DNA of 41,201 nucleotides from the NCBI GenBank assembly GCA_002781785.1, contig PFGC01000063.1:1-41201 (forward strand). Direction: 5' to 3'. The translations under genes and the position numbers were made by a program. The stretch is from Candidatus Kerfeldbacteria bacterium CG15_BIG_FIL_POST_REV_8_21_14_020_45_12. GTDB taxonomy: Bacteria; Patescibacteriota; Patescibacteriia; UBA9570; XYC2-FULL-38-9. The notes beneath the pieces are model-generated. The model was not told where the DNA came from. It saw only the letters and a list, made by a program, of their open reading frames with translations, and did not search any database. Shown one piece after another: positions 33,497 to 40,311 of the stretch. How positions within the stretch are numbered: the stretch's first letter is position 1; each line of letters opens with the position of its first letter.

Positions 33497-33525
33497 ATAA
33501 TACCACGTTTTCAAAGAAGGGTCAA
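33497..33525 (-). promoter_or_regulatory. Sigma-70-type promoter of the candidate noncoding RNA
   Basis: -35 TTGACC (33520-33525), 17-base spacer, -10 TATTAT (33497-33502). The -35 box is embedded in the inverted repeat 33515-33539. Confidence 0.75.
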
Positions 33526-33539
33526 CTAGTGACCCTTCT
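33515..33539. other. 10-bp inverted repeat over the RNA promoter -35 box
   Basis: AGAAGGGTCA / TGACCCTTCT with a five-base loop. It could be the terminator of gmk, though the T-run is weak (CTTCTTTG), or an operator masking the -35. Confidence 0.7.
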
Positions 33540-33628
33540 TATTTGCTAACCTTAGCTATTTTACTCCTCCAAACTTAGTTTGAAATAGGAATTTTGAGCG
33601 ATTCTGATTGTACTGGCCCTGTGTATAA

Positions 33629-34180
33629 CTATGTGGATATGATTGCAATCAGCTCTTGAGCGGCCTCTTCAAGCTTGCCTTCATCGTTTAAAATCACATA
33701 ATCCCAGGAATCGAGCTTTTCCAGTTCGTATTTAGCAATTTCCATGCGCTTTTGTATAACATCCTCAGCATCCGAGGCACGCTTATGAAGACGCATCTCC
33801 AGATATTCTAGGCTCGGCGGCTTGATGAAGACAGTAATAGCATCTGGAATCATCTCCTTAAAGGTTCGCGCACCTTGAGGATCAACTTTTATCAATACGA
33901 CGTCGTTATTCTTACGTTTGCGCTCGACCTCGGTTTTGGAGCTGCCGTAGAGATTATCATACACTTCTGCCCACTCAATCATCTCACCATTGTCTATTTT
34001 TTCCTCAAATTCTTCTCTGGTGAGGAAAAAATAAGGCTTTCCCTCTGCCTCACCCGGACGCATTGGCCTGGTACTAGTTGTAGTGATAGACGTAAAATCT
34101 AACCCAAGCGAGTGCGCCTGCTCTATTACTGAGTCTTTTCCTGCACCGGAAGGTCCGGTAACGACGACGAGTTTTCCCAT
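33629..34180 (-). CDS. gmk: Guanylate kinase
   Basis: 183 residues. Phosphorylates GMP to GDP with ATP. P-loop GPSGAGKDS near residue 9-17 (Asp where Ser, Gly or Thr is usual), GMP-binding STRPMRPGE and the tyrosine-rich YFFLTREEFE, and the lid Arg residues LHKRASD. Normal length. It begins 19 bases after the pnp stop and probably shares its transcript. The sequence before the ATG is CCTCCTCTC, with no Shine-Dalgarno. Confidence 0.93.
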   Translation of the reverse strand: MGKLVVVTGPSGAGKDSVIEQAHSLGLDFTSITTTSTRPMRPGEAEGKPYFFLTREEFEEKIDNGEMIEWAEVYDNLYGSSKTEVERKRKNNDVVLIKVDPQGARTFKEMIPDAITVFIKPPSLEYLEMRLHKRASDAEDVIQKRMEIAKYELEKLDSWDYVILNDEGKLEEAAQELIAIIST

Positions 34181-34198
34181 GAGAGGAGGGTGCTTTGA

Positions 34199-36505
34199 TT
34201 AGTCGTGCTTGGCAAAACGTCCTGGAGGGGAGACGCGACTAGCTGACGGCCCAGCTGGACGCGGTCCTCTGTCAAAATCTGGACGTGGAGGACGTGGCCC
34301 TCTTGGTCCACGGTCCTGAAAATCAGAACCACCTCCGGCCTGAGTAGCTGCCTCACATTTAGGATCTGGTGTACCAGGTTCAATTAAGTCCTTTCGTGAC
34401 AGACCAATACGTCCACGTTCGGAGTCTACTTCGATAACCTTTACTTTAACTAGATCATCCATTTCAAGCACGTCGCTAATCTTGTTGATGCGACCGTGGC
34501 AAACATTGCTGATGTGAATCATACCGTCTCGTCCCCCACCAAGATCAATAACGGCTCCGATTTCGGACCCCTTGGTTCGATCAGTAACAATCTTCAGAAC
34601 GTGGCCTTCATAAATTTCACCAACTTCGATATCACGAACGATATCTTCAATCATCTTCTTAGCCCTAGCCATGCCATCCATGTCTACTGCGGTGATAAAG
34701 ACATTACCATCGTCCTCAATATCAATTTGAACATTTGTCTCTTCGATGATTCCATTGATAATTTTTCCGCCTGAACCAATAACATCTCCGATTTTTTCTG
34801 GATCAATTTGGATTGTTTCAATACGTGGAGCATAAGGAGACATCTCAGCCCGAGTTTCTGGAATAGCCTTTAACATCACGTCTAGAATTTCTAGACGAGC
34901 CTGTTTAGCTTGAGCTAGTGTGTCGCGGCAGATATCAACGCTAATACCATCTAGTTTAATATCAAGCTGGATTGCAGTAACACCATTTTTGGTTCCAGCG
35001 ATTTTAAAGTCCATATCTCCAGAGTGATCTTCGATTCCTTGAATGTCTGTTAGAACTTTATACTTGGATTGATCTTCTGTCATAACTAGACCCATAGCAA
35101 TACCAGCCACCGGTGCGATAATAGGTACGCCAGCTGCCATGAGCGCCATTGACGAAGCGCAGGCTGAAGCTTGAGACGATGAGCCATTGCTCATTAACAC
35201 CTCAGAGACAACTCGAATAGTGTACGGAAAATCTTCTTTGGCTGGGATCATAGACTCAAGAGCCTTTTCAGCTAAAAAGCCGTGTCCAATGTCGCGACGA
35301 GAAGGTCCACGCAATGGTTTAACCTCACCAACCGAAAAAGCTGGGAAGTTGTAGTGATGCAAATATCGCTTCTTGTATTCTGGCTCTAAGCCATCAATGA
35401 TTTGAGCGTCGCCAGGACCGCCTAAAGTAACTACACTGAGGACTTGAGTTTCACCACGTTGGAACACAGCAGAACCATGAGTACGTGGAAGTTCGTCTAC
35501 CTCAGCGTACAGACCACGCAATTCAGTTAGACCACGTCCGTCAACGCGAATATCTTTTTCAAGCATGAGAGTACGGAAAGACTCCTCATACATTTCTTCA
35601 TAAATTGAACGAGCAAAAGACTTTTCATCGTCTGATTCAAACATGTCAGCCAGTTGCTTTTGAAAAGCATCTTCCTTGTCCATGCGCTCTTGCTTGCCTT
35701 TTATTCCAAAGAGAGAATCGATGTTTTTCTCAATGAATGGGCGTACTTTTGCACTTACAGCTTCCTGCATGGACTTCACCTCTGCAGATGGTTCTGGGAA
35801 CTCAATTTTGATTTTTTCCTTACCAACTTTGGCTTGAACGTCATTGATTAAATCAATAACAGTCTTGCCATTTTCAAGCGCAAACTCAATACCTCCAAGC
35901 ACAGCGTCTTCGGTGGCTTGCTTTCCTTCAGCTTCAAGCATGACAATCTTGCCGTCACGAACTCCGGCAAACATATAGAGATCGGCAGCTAGTTTTTGGT
36001 CAGGAGTTGGGTTCAAAATGAAAGCTCCATCTACTCTGGCAACAGTCAGACCAACAGCTGGACCAGCGGCTGGAATGTCAGAAATAGCGACGGCAGCTGA
36101 GGCAGCGATTAAGGAGATGAACGATGGATCGTTCTCCTGATCGACAGACAAAACAGTGCTGACGATCTGAAGATCGTTGCGCATGCGGTGATCAAATAAT
36201 GGACGTAAGGTTCTATCAACAATACGGGCGTTCAAGATCGCCAAATCGGTTGGACGACCCTCTCTTTTTACAAAACGAGAGCCTTTAATTTTTCCAGCTG
36301 CGTACAACTTTTCTTCGTAGTCCACCATTAGTGGGAAGTAGTCGAGGCCGTCACGAATGTGTCGAGATAAGGTAATTGTAGAGAGCACAACAGTCTCGCC
36401 GTACTGAACGCGGGCTGCACCATTTGCTAAACCAGCCAACTTGCCGGTTTCTATGGTTAGTGTGCGCCCTCCCCACTCCATGGAAAAGGATTCTGGATTA
36501 TGCAT
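34199..36505 (-). CDS. pnp: Polynucleotide phosphorylase
   Basis: 768 residues from the ATG at 36503-36505 (MHNPESFSMEWGGRTL); the GTG at 36532 lies inside a leader hairpin. Two RNase PH-type domains frame a helical linker, followed by KH (PEKIGDVIGSGGKIINGI near residue 560-580) and S1 (~625-695) domains. The tail is Arg/Gly/Pro-rich, RGG-like (DRGPRGPRPPRPDF). It degrades mRNA 3'-5' with phosphate. It is normal in length apart from the tail. It follows the hypothetical membrane gene and rpsO, the classical rpsO-pnp pairing with one gene inserted. Confidence 0.95.
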   Translation of the reverse strand: MHNPESFSMEWGGRTLTIETGKLAGLANGAARVQYGETVVLSTITLSRHIRDGLDYFPLMVDYEEKLYAAGKIKGSRFVKREGRPTDLAILNARIVDRTLRPLFDHRMRNDLQIVSTVLSVDQENDPSFISLIAASAAVAISDIPAAGPAVGLTVARVDGAFILNPTPDQKLAADLYMFAGVRDGKIVMLEAEGKQATEDAVLGGIEFALENGKTVIDLINDVQAKVGKEKIKIEFPEPSAEVKSMQEAVSAKVRPFIEKNIDSLFGIKGKQERMDKEDAFQKQLADMFESDDEKSFARSIYEEMYEESFRTLMLEKDIRVDGRGLTELRGLYAEVDELPRTHGSAVFQRGETQVLSVVTLGGPGDAQIIDGLEPEYKKRYLHHYNFPAFSVGEVKPLRGPSRRDIGHGFLAEKALESMIPAKEDFPYTIRVVSEVLMSNGSSSQASACASSMALMAAGVPIIAPVAGIAMGLVMTEDQSKYKVLTDIQGIEDHSGDMDFKIAGTKNGVTAIQLDIKLDGISVDICRDTLAQAKQARLEILDVMLKAIPETRAEMSPYAPRIETIQIDPEKIGDVIGSGGKIINGIIEETNVQIDIEDDGNVFITAVDMDGMARAKKMIEDIVRDIEVGEIYEGHVLKIVTDRTKGSEIGAVIDLGGGRDGMIHISNVCHGRINKISDVLEMDDLVKVKVIEVDSERGRIGLSRKDLIEPGTPDPKCEAATQAGGGSDFQDRGPRGPRPPRPDFDRGPRPAGPSASRVSPPGRFAKHD

Positions 36506-36525
36506 AGTCTTTTTGTTGGCTTCTC

Positions 36526-36676
36526 CGCGCACCTGAAGACTTCTGTCCCACTAAAGGTGAGGAAGTCCTAAACGTGCGCGGATAAGCGAAGTTAAATATT
36601 ACTTTTAATAAACTGCGGAGGATCGCCCCTCCTATCTTGTCACCAGTGGTGCGGTGGCAAGATAGCAATTGCGATC
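36526..36676 (-). promoter_or_regulatory. Structured leader of pnp with two long hairpins
   Basis: Hairpin 1 (36621-36676): GATCGC/GCGATC outer pair, CTATCTTG/CAAGATAG perfect 8-bp stem and CACC/GGTG inner pair; it overlaps the upstream stop codon. Hairpin 2 (36526-36580): CGCGCAC/GTGCGCG 7-bp base and GACTTC/GAAGTC inner pair, ending about 20 bases before the ATG. The arrangement resembles the RNase III-processed, self-regulated pnp leader of E. coli. No clear promoter seen in it. Confidence 0.65.
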
Positions 36677-37344
36677 TAAGGTAAGCTAAATCCTATTTTC
36701 ACCTCGGTCAGGAAGGTGTCGCTACCTCGAACAAAGAATAAGGTGTCACCATTTGTGATTAGCAGATAATTGATAATTGAACCATCTTTAAGAGAAGTTC
36801 CTGCAATCTCCCTTCCCTCTATACCATTAACCGTAAATGGAAACTCCTCTGTGGCTGCCAGACTATTACGAACGATTGATTCGGAAGTGGCTGGCATAAC
36901 GGAAATGGCATTCCCACTCCCGTAGTCATATACCTCGGTATCGCTAGTGTTAGTGACGGTGTAAGGAGCGTTGGTGATAGATCCGGCATTGAAAGGAGCT
37001 GAAGAGTCATCAGTTGACGCTGAATCGTCGACATTTATAGCTGGAACGTCTTCGTCTACCAAAACATCAACATTGGCTTGATTTGTATTGATTTCCTCAT
37101 CTGAGGAGACTGTGTCAGCGCCACCCACGCCCTGCTCAGAGGAATTTGCAGAATTTGAGTTATTTACCACCAGGCCATCGTCAGTGTTTACAGTATCTCC
37201 ATTATCAGAAGTATCGACAGTATCTTCTGAAAAAGCCCGGTAAATCAGGTTAGCGGCCATTACTATTACCACCAAGCCCAGCACGAATTTTATAAAGGAG
37301 CTGCCTCCCTTCCAATTAGCTGCTTTTGGTCCTCTTTTGGCCAT
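36676..37344 (-). CDS. Membrane-anchored hypothetical protein between rpsO and pnp
   Basis: 222 residues from the ATG at 37342-37344 (MAKRGPKAANWKGG); a TTG five codons earlier is less likely. Short basic start, one membrane segment (residues ~17-36, FVLGLVVIVMAANLIYRAF), then a ~95-residue Asp/Ser/Asn/Thr-rich linker and a C-terminal beta-type domain (~130-222). Probably exposed outside the membrane. No family recognised. The rpsO-pnp order is broken by this gene. Confidence 0.7.
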   Translation of the reverse strand: MAKRGPKAANWKGGSSFIKFVLGLVVIVMAANLIYRAFSEDTVDTSDNGDTVNTDDGLVVNNSNSANSSEQGVGGADTVSSDEEINTNQANVDVLVDEDVPAINVDDSASTDDSSAPFNAGSITNAPYTVTNTSDTEVYDYGSGNAISVMPATSESIVRNSLAATEEFPFTVNGIEGREIAGTSLKDGSIINYLLITNGDTLFFVRGSDTFLTEVKIGFSLP

Positions 37345-37354
37345 AGTTAAGGTA

Positions 37355-37388
37355 AACAAGCGAGCCTGCCAGTTGGGCCGGCAGGCTC
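37355..37388 (-). terminator. Weak terminator or attenuator after rpsO
   Basis: Perfect 9-bp stem GAGCCTGCC (37362-37370) / GGCAGGCTC (37380-37388), nine-base loop, then GCTTGTTT on the minus strand. The T-run is poor, so it may be leaky and allow pnp-unit expression. Confidence 0.6.
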
Positions 37389-37398
37389 TCGTCTAACA

Positions 37399-37671
37399 TT
37401 AGATGTTGTCTTTTATCTTGAGCGCCTTAATGAGCTTAATATAGCCCTTTTCGTCTTCCTTTTTGAGGTAACGAAGCAGTCGGCGACGTCCACCAACCTT
37501 TTTTAGTAGGCCGCGACGTGAGGAAAAATCCTTTTTATGCATCTTGAGATGCTCTGTCAATTCCGCTACTTCAGCGGATAGAATGGCGATTTGAACCTGA
37601 GGTGACCCAGTGTCGTTCTTATGCGTCGCGAATTTCGCGATAATCGCATTTTTCTGCTTTTTTGTAAGCAT
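37399..37671 (-). CDS. rpsO: 30S ribosomal protein uS15
   Basis: 90 residues, normal length. Typical S15: HKNDTGSPQVQIAILSAEVAELTEHL and FSSRRGLLKKVGGRRRLLRYL. Binds 16S rRNA helices 20-22 early in small-subunit assembly. Its own promoter (37758-37786) and a ~80-base leader with pairing CTCGG/CCGCGAG could allow self-control as in E. coli. No Shine-Dalgarno. Confidence 0.95.
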   Translation of the reverse strand: MLTKKQKNAIIAKFATHKNDTGSPQVQIAILSAEVAELTEHLKMHKKDFSSRRGLLKKVGGRRRLLRYLKKEDEKGYIKLIKALKIKDNI

Positions 37672-37757
37672 GTCGTTGTGTCTCGCGGTTCCGAGCAGAC
37701 CGAGGGCGGCCAGCCAAGAGGCGCGTCGAGCAGATTAATGACTAAATTGTAAGCCAA

Positions 37758-37786
37758 ACTGTACTAAAAAGAGCCAAGCCTGTCAA
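37758..37786 (-). promoter_or_regulatory. Promoter of rpsO
   Basis: Perfect -35 TTGACA (37781-37786), 17-base spacer, -10 TACAGT (37758-37763). The -35 sits in the loop of the preceding terminator hairpin. Confidence 0.75.
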
Positions 37787-37791
37787 TGGCT
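37766..37791 (-). terminator. Terminator of the NYN/LPxRx[ST]I operon
   Basis: AGCCA (37772-37776) / TGGCT (37787-37791) with a ten-base loop, then CTTTTT on the minus strand. Short stem, moderate confidence. Confidence 0.55.
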
Positions 37792-37796
37792 GTGAT

Positions 37797-38663
37797 TTAT
37801 ATAGTGGATCTGGGTGGTAGGTCATTTTGACCACCGATCTCTGAAGGTGGGAAGTCCTGGATAACAAGATTACCAACCTTATTGATATAAGCATTGTGGG
37901 CTAAAACAATTCTAGCGTCTCGCACGCGCCTACTATCTTGATCGCCTACGGCTAGCCTGGCTTCCTCAATAGCCGACTGTCGGACCTCATGAGTCACAAG
38001 GCTTGATCTTAGCTCTGGGGAAACTAGCAAGGCATTAGCACAAGGGATCACACAAGACCGCGTTTCCCGAGAGCTTTTTTTTAAATTAGAAACTAACTGT
38101 TGAGCGGTTCTCTCCTGAGGTAATAATATAGCTCTTTCTTCCGGAAATAATCTAGCAATAGCGCAAGCTGAGCGTGAGTAAGAAATGCCCTTCTCATCAG
38201 GATCGTCAAAAAACGAATCTAGCACTGCTGCGCAAAACTTTCGGAATATGGGTGTGTCATGTAGCAACTTCCGGGCGGTATCGTTAAAGGATAATAATAC
38301 CAAAACATCCAAACGCTCTAAAATAAAATCACCACCCACGTCATCAAGTGTTGGTAAAATGCCCTCTAAAGTTCTAGACATTTCATCAATGATGGAAACT
38401 GCCTCTTCTGGTTTAGACTTTAATAAATCCTCGATCTTATTTTTTTGCAGTGGATACAAATCCGCAATGGCAATAAAAGTTTCCGGATCACTTAAATATA
38501 GATTAATATCACCTATCTCAAATACACCATCATCACCCTCTAGCCAATCGGCAGGCGGTGCCCAGGGCTCATTAAACCAACTTCTTGGCTCAAACTGACG
38601 TTCCGCGGCTTGAACGGCGCGGAGTCGATGGGGTTCTCTAGTTTTTTTATAACGAGATCTCAT
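37797..38663 (-). CDS. Hypothetical helical protein, LPxRx[ST]I family member 2
   Basis: 288 residues with a basic N-terminus (MRSRYKKTREPHRLR) and no membrane segment. Contains helical motifs with a P-E-L-R/P-E-E-R signature (IARLFPEERAIL, ALLVSPELRSSL) and an early IGDINLYLSD segment like member 1. Ends LPPRSTI. Starts 3 nt after the stop of member 3 and shares its operon. Function unknown; resembles an alpha-solenoid. Paralogy was read by eye. Confidence 0.75.
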   Translation of the reverse strand: MRSRYKKTREPHRLRAVQAAERQFEPRSWFNEPWAPPADWLEGDDGVFEIGDINLYLSDPETFIAIADLYPLQKNKIEDLLKSKPEEAVSIIDEMSRTLEGILPTLDDVGGDFILERLDVLVLLSFNDTARKLLHDTPIFRKFCAAVLDSFFDDPDEKGISYSRSACAIARLFPEERAILLPQERTAQQLVSNLKKSSRETRSCVIPCANALLVSPELRSSLVTHEVRQSAIEEARLAVGDQDSRRVRDARIVLAHNAYINKVGNLVIQDFPPSEIGGQNDLPPRSTI

Positions 38664-38666
38664 AAG

Positions 38667-39524
38667 TTAGATGGAATTACGACTTGGAAGTGATACTCCA
38701 ACCTGGGATGATAGTTGCTTATCTTGAATTTTAATTTGACCTCGTTCAGTTATTTCAGCACTTTCGGCCTGCAGGATTCGCAATGTTGCAAGTTGGGGAA
38801 TGGCCATAACTCGCTGTAGATTATCATCTGACTCTGTGTATTTTACAACATTTGCTGCTGCATCAATAATGGCCGAGGTTGGAATTTTATTGCGGAGCTC
38901 TGGAAATACTAATACAATATCTGCTAATTCTGCACCAGAAATCATTCTAGATTCTTTAATAGACACAGCTTGAGCCAAGGCAAGCTCACTGAGATCTGGC
39001 GGCAGTACCAAATGCTGTCTGAGATCAGGGATTAAGATAAGACAACTCCTAATGGCTGAAACTGTTTGGCTGTATTTGGCTTCATCTATTAAAGTGCTGA
39101 TTATCTGAACTAAGGCATCTTTTTGTTGCTCAAATCGATCTGCCATAGTCGATCTTAACTCAGGTAGAGCTAAAGCCGCTCCAGCAGACCTACGAAGTTT
39201 TTGTAAACTACGATTCGGATTATCTCCATTTTTTATATTGAGCGCTAAATTTAAAAGTACATCGGCTCGATAACTAGAGAAATCAAAACCGACCGCATCG
39301 TCATCGTTCATAATCACGGCGAGATCTCCGGCTACGGTGCCAAACACACTCTCAAACATTTCTCCGGTGACAAGGTCGACCGATCTTTGAATATTTTTCT
39401 GAGCTGACTCCGAGGCCCAGGCTAATAACTTTGGTAATTCAAGTGGACGCTCCGGCATTAGCTCTGAAGCCCGATAGCGCCCGTGGATTGGCTTACGCCT
39501 TGGCTGAGGACCTAGGTAACGCAT
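38667..39524 (-). CDS. Hypothetical helical protein, LPxRx[ST]I family member 3
   Basis: 285 residues, N-terminus MRYLGPQPRRKP, no membrane segment. Repeated helical motif roughly every 40-50 residues: ALALPELRSTM, LILIPDLRQHL, IVLVFPELRNKI. It ends LPSRNSI after a strand-like RGQIKIQDKQ that parallels VGNLVIQDFP in member 2. Placed 12 bases after the NYN gene. Function unknown. Confidence 0.75.
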   Translation of the reverse strand: MRYLGPQPRRKPIHGRYRASELMPERPLELPKLLAWASESAQKNIQRSVDLVTGEMFESVFGTVAGDLAVIMNDDDAVGFDFSSYRADVLLNLALNIKNGDNPNRSLQKLRRSAGAALALPELRSTMADRFEQQKDALVQIISTLIDEAKYSQTVSAIRSCLILIPDLRQHLVLPPDLSELALAQAVSIKESRMISGAELADIVLVFPELRNKIPTSAIIDAAANVVKYTESDDNLQRVMAIPQLATLRILQAESAEITERGQIKIQDKQLSSQVGVSLPSRNSI

Positions 39525-39536
39525 GCGCCTTATTAA

Positions 39537-40208
39537 TTATCGCTGGTTTTTTCGACGAATTGGCGGTGGCGTCGGACGTTTTGATTTGGCTGGTTTTACG
39601 GCAGCTTGAGGCTCTTCTCGTTGAGCTGTAACTTCTTTTTTTAAATTACTACCTGAGTTAGCCCGGCTCATTGAAGCTGCTTGACCGGTCGGTCGGTTAG
39701 CCTGAGCCTTGGAGCGAGGAATTAAGAAACGTTTTGGTTCAGCTGATAAATCAAATACTGCATCGGCGGCCTCGCGGAGTTGAGAAGAAGCCGAGGAGCC
39801 AAAAGCCATGACCTCAGCGCGGCAACCTCGTTGTTTGACGTAATCCATTAGTGGAGCAAAGTCGCCGTCACCAGAAACCAAGACGATGGCGTCTAACTTA
39901 TCGCAAAGAGCGATGATGTCTATGGCTATGCCGATATCCCAGTCACCTTTTTGATTACCGCCATGAAAAGTCAGTAGACTTTTTTCTTTAAGTTCATATC
40001 CTCGAGACTGTAACGCCTCAAAAAAAGATGACTCTTCATCTTTGTCTGCTCGAATAACATAAGCAAAAGCTCGAACCAACTGACGGTCGCCCACGGCCTC
40101 TTTTAAAATTTCTCCGAAGTCGACCTTCTGCTCAAAAAGAGCGCGGGCCGAATAATACATGTTCTGCACGTCGACGAAAACGCCGACACGCTGAGCAGGA
40201 TACTGCAT
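39537..40208 (-). CDS. NYN-domain (LabA/DUF88-like) protein
   Basis: 223 residues from the ATG at 40206-40208; a TTG five codons earlier is less likely. PIN-like NYN domain with VGVFVDVQNMYYS near residue 8-20, DWDIGIAIDII and SGDGDFAPLM (acidic metal-site residues). The C-terminal ~70 residues are basic and Pro-rich. NYN proteins are putative RNA nucleases. First gene of an operon with the two LPxRx[ST]I proteins. Confidence 0.88.
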   Translation of the reverse strand: MQYPAQRVGVFVDVQNMYYSARALFEQKVDFGEILKEAVGDRQLVRAFAYVIRADKDEESSFFEALQSRGYELKEKSLLTFHGGNQKGDWDIGIAIDIIALCDKLDAIVLVSGDGDFAPLMDYVKQRGCRAEVMAFGSSASSQLREAADAVFDLSAEPKRFLIPRSKAQANRPTGQAASMSRANSGSNLKKEVTAQREEPQAAVKPAKSKRPTPPPIRRKNQR

Positions 40209-40241
40209 AACTGTTTTGTTCAATAATGAAAAAGTTATTCA

Positions 40242-40269
40242 ACTGTACCTGATTTTCGTAAGTTGTCAA
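40242..40269 (-). promoter_or_regulatory. Promoter of the NYN operon
   Basis: Perfect -35 TTGACA (40264-40269), 16-base spacer, -10 TACAGT (40242-40247). The -35 begins right after the preceding terminator T-run. Confidence 0.72.
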
Positions 40270-40276
40270 TGAATAA

Positions 40277-40302
40277 GCCCAGGGACTCGGGAGCCCCTGG
40301 GC
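40277..40302 (-). terminator. Terminator of the right-edge gene
   Basis: Perfect 8-bp stem GCCCAGGG (40277-40284) / CCCTGGGC (40295-40302), ten-base loop, then TTATTCATT on the minus strand. Confidence 0.8.
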
Positions 40303-40311
40303 CTTTGAAAA

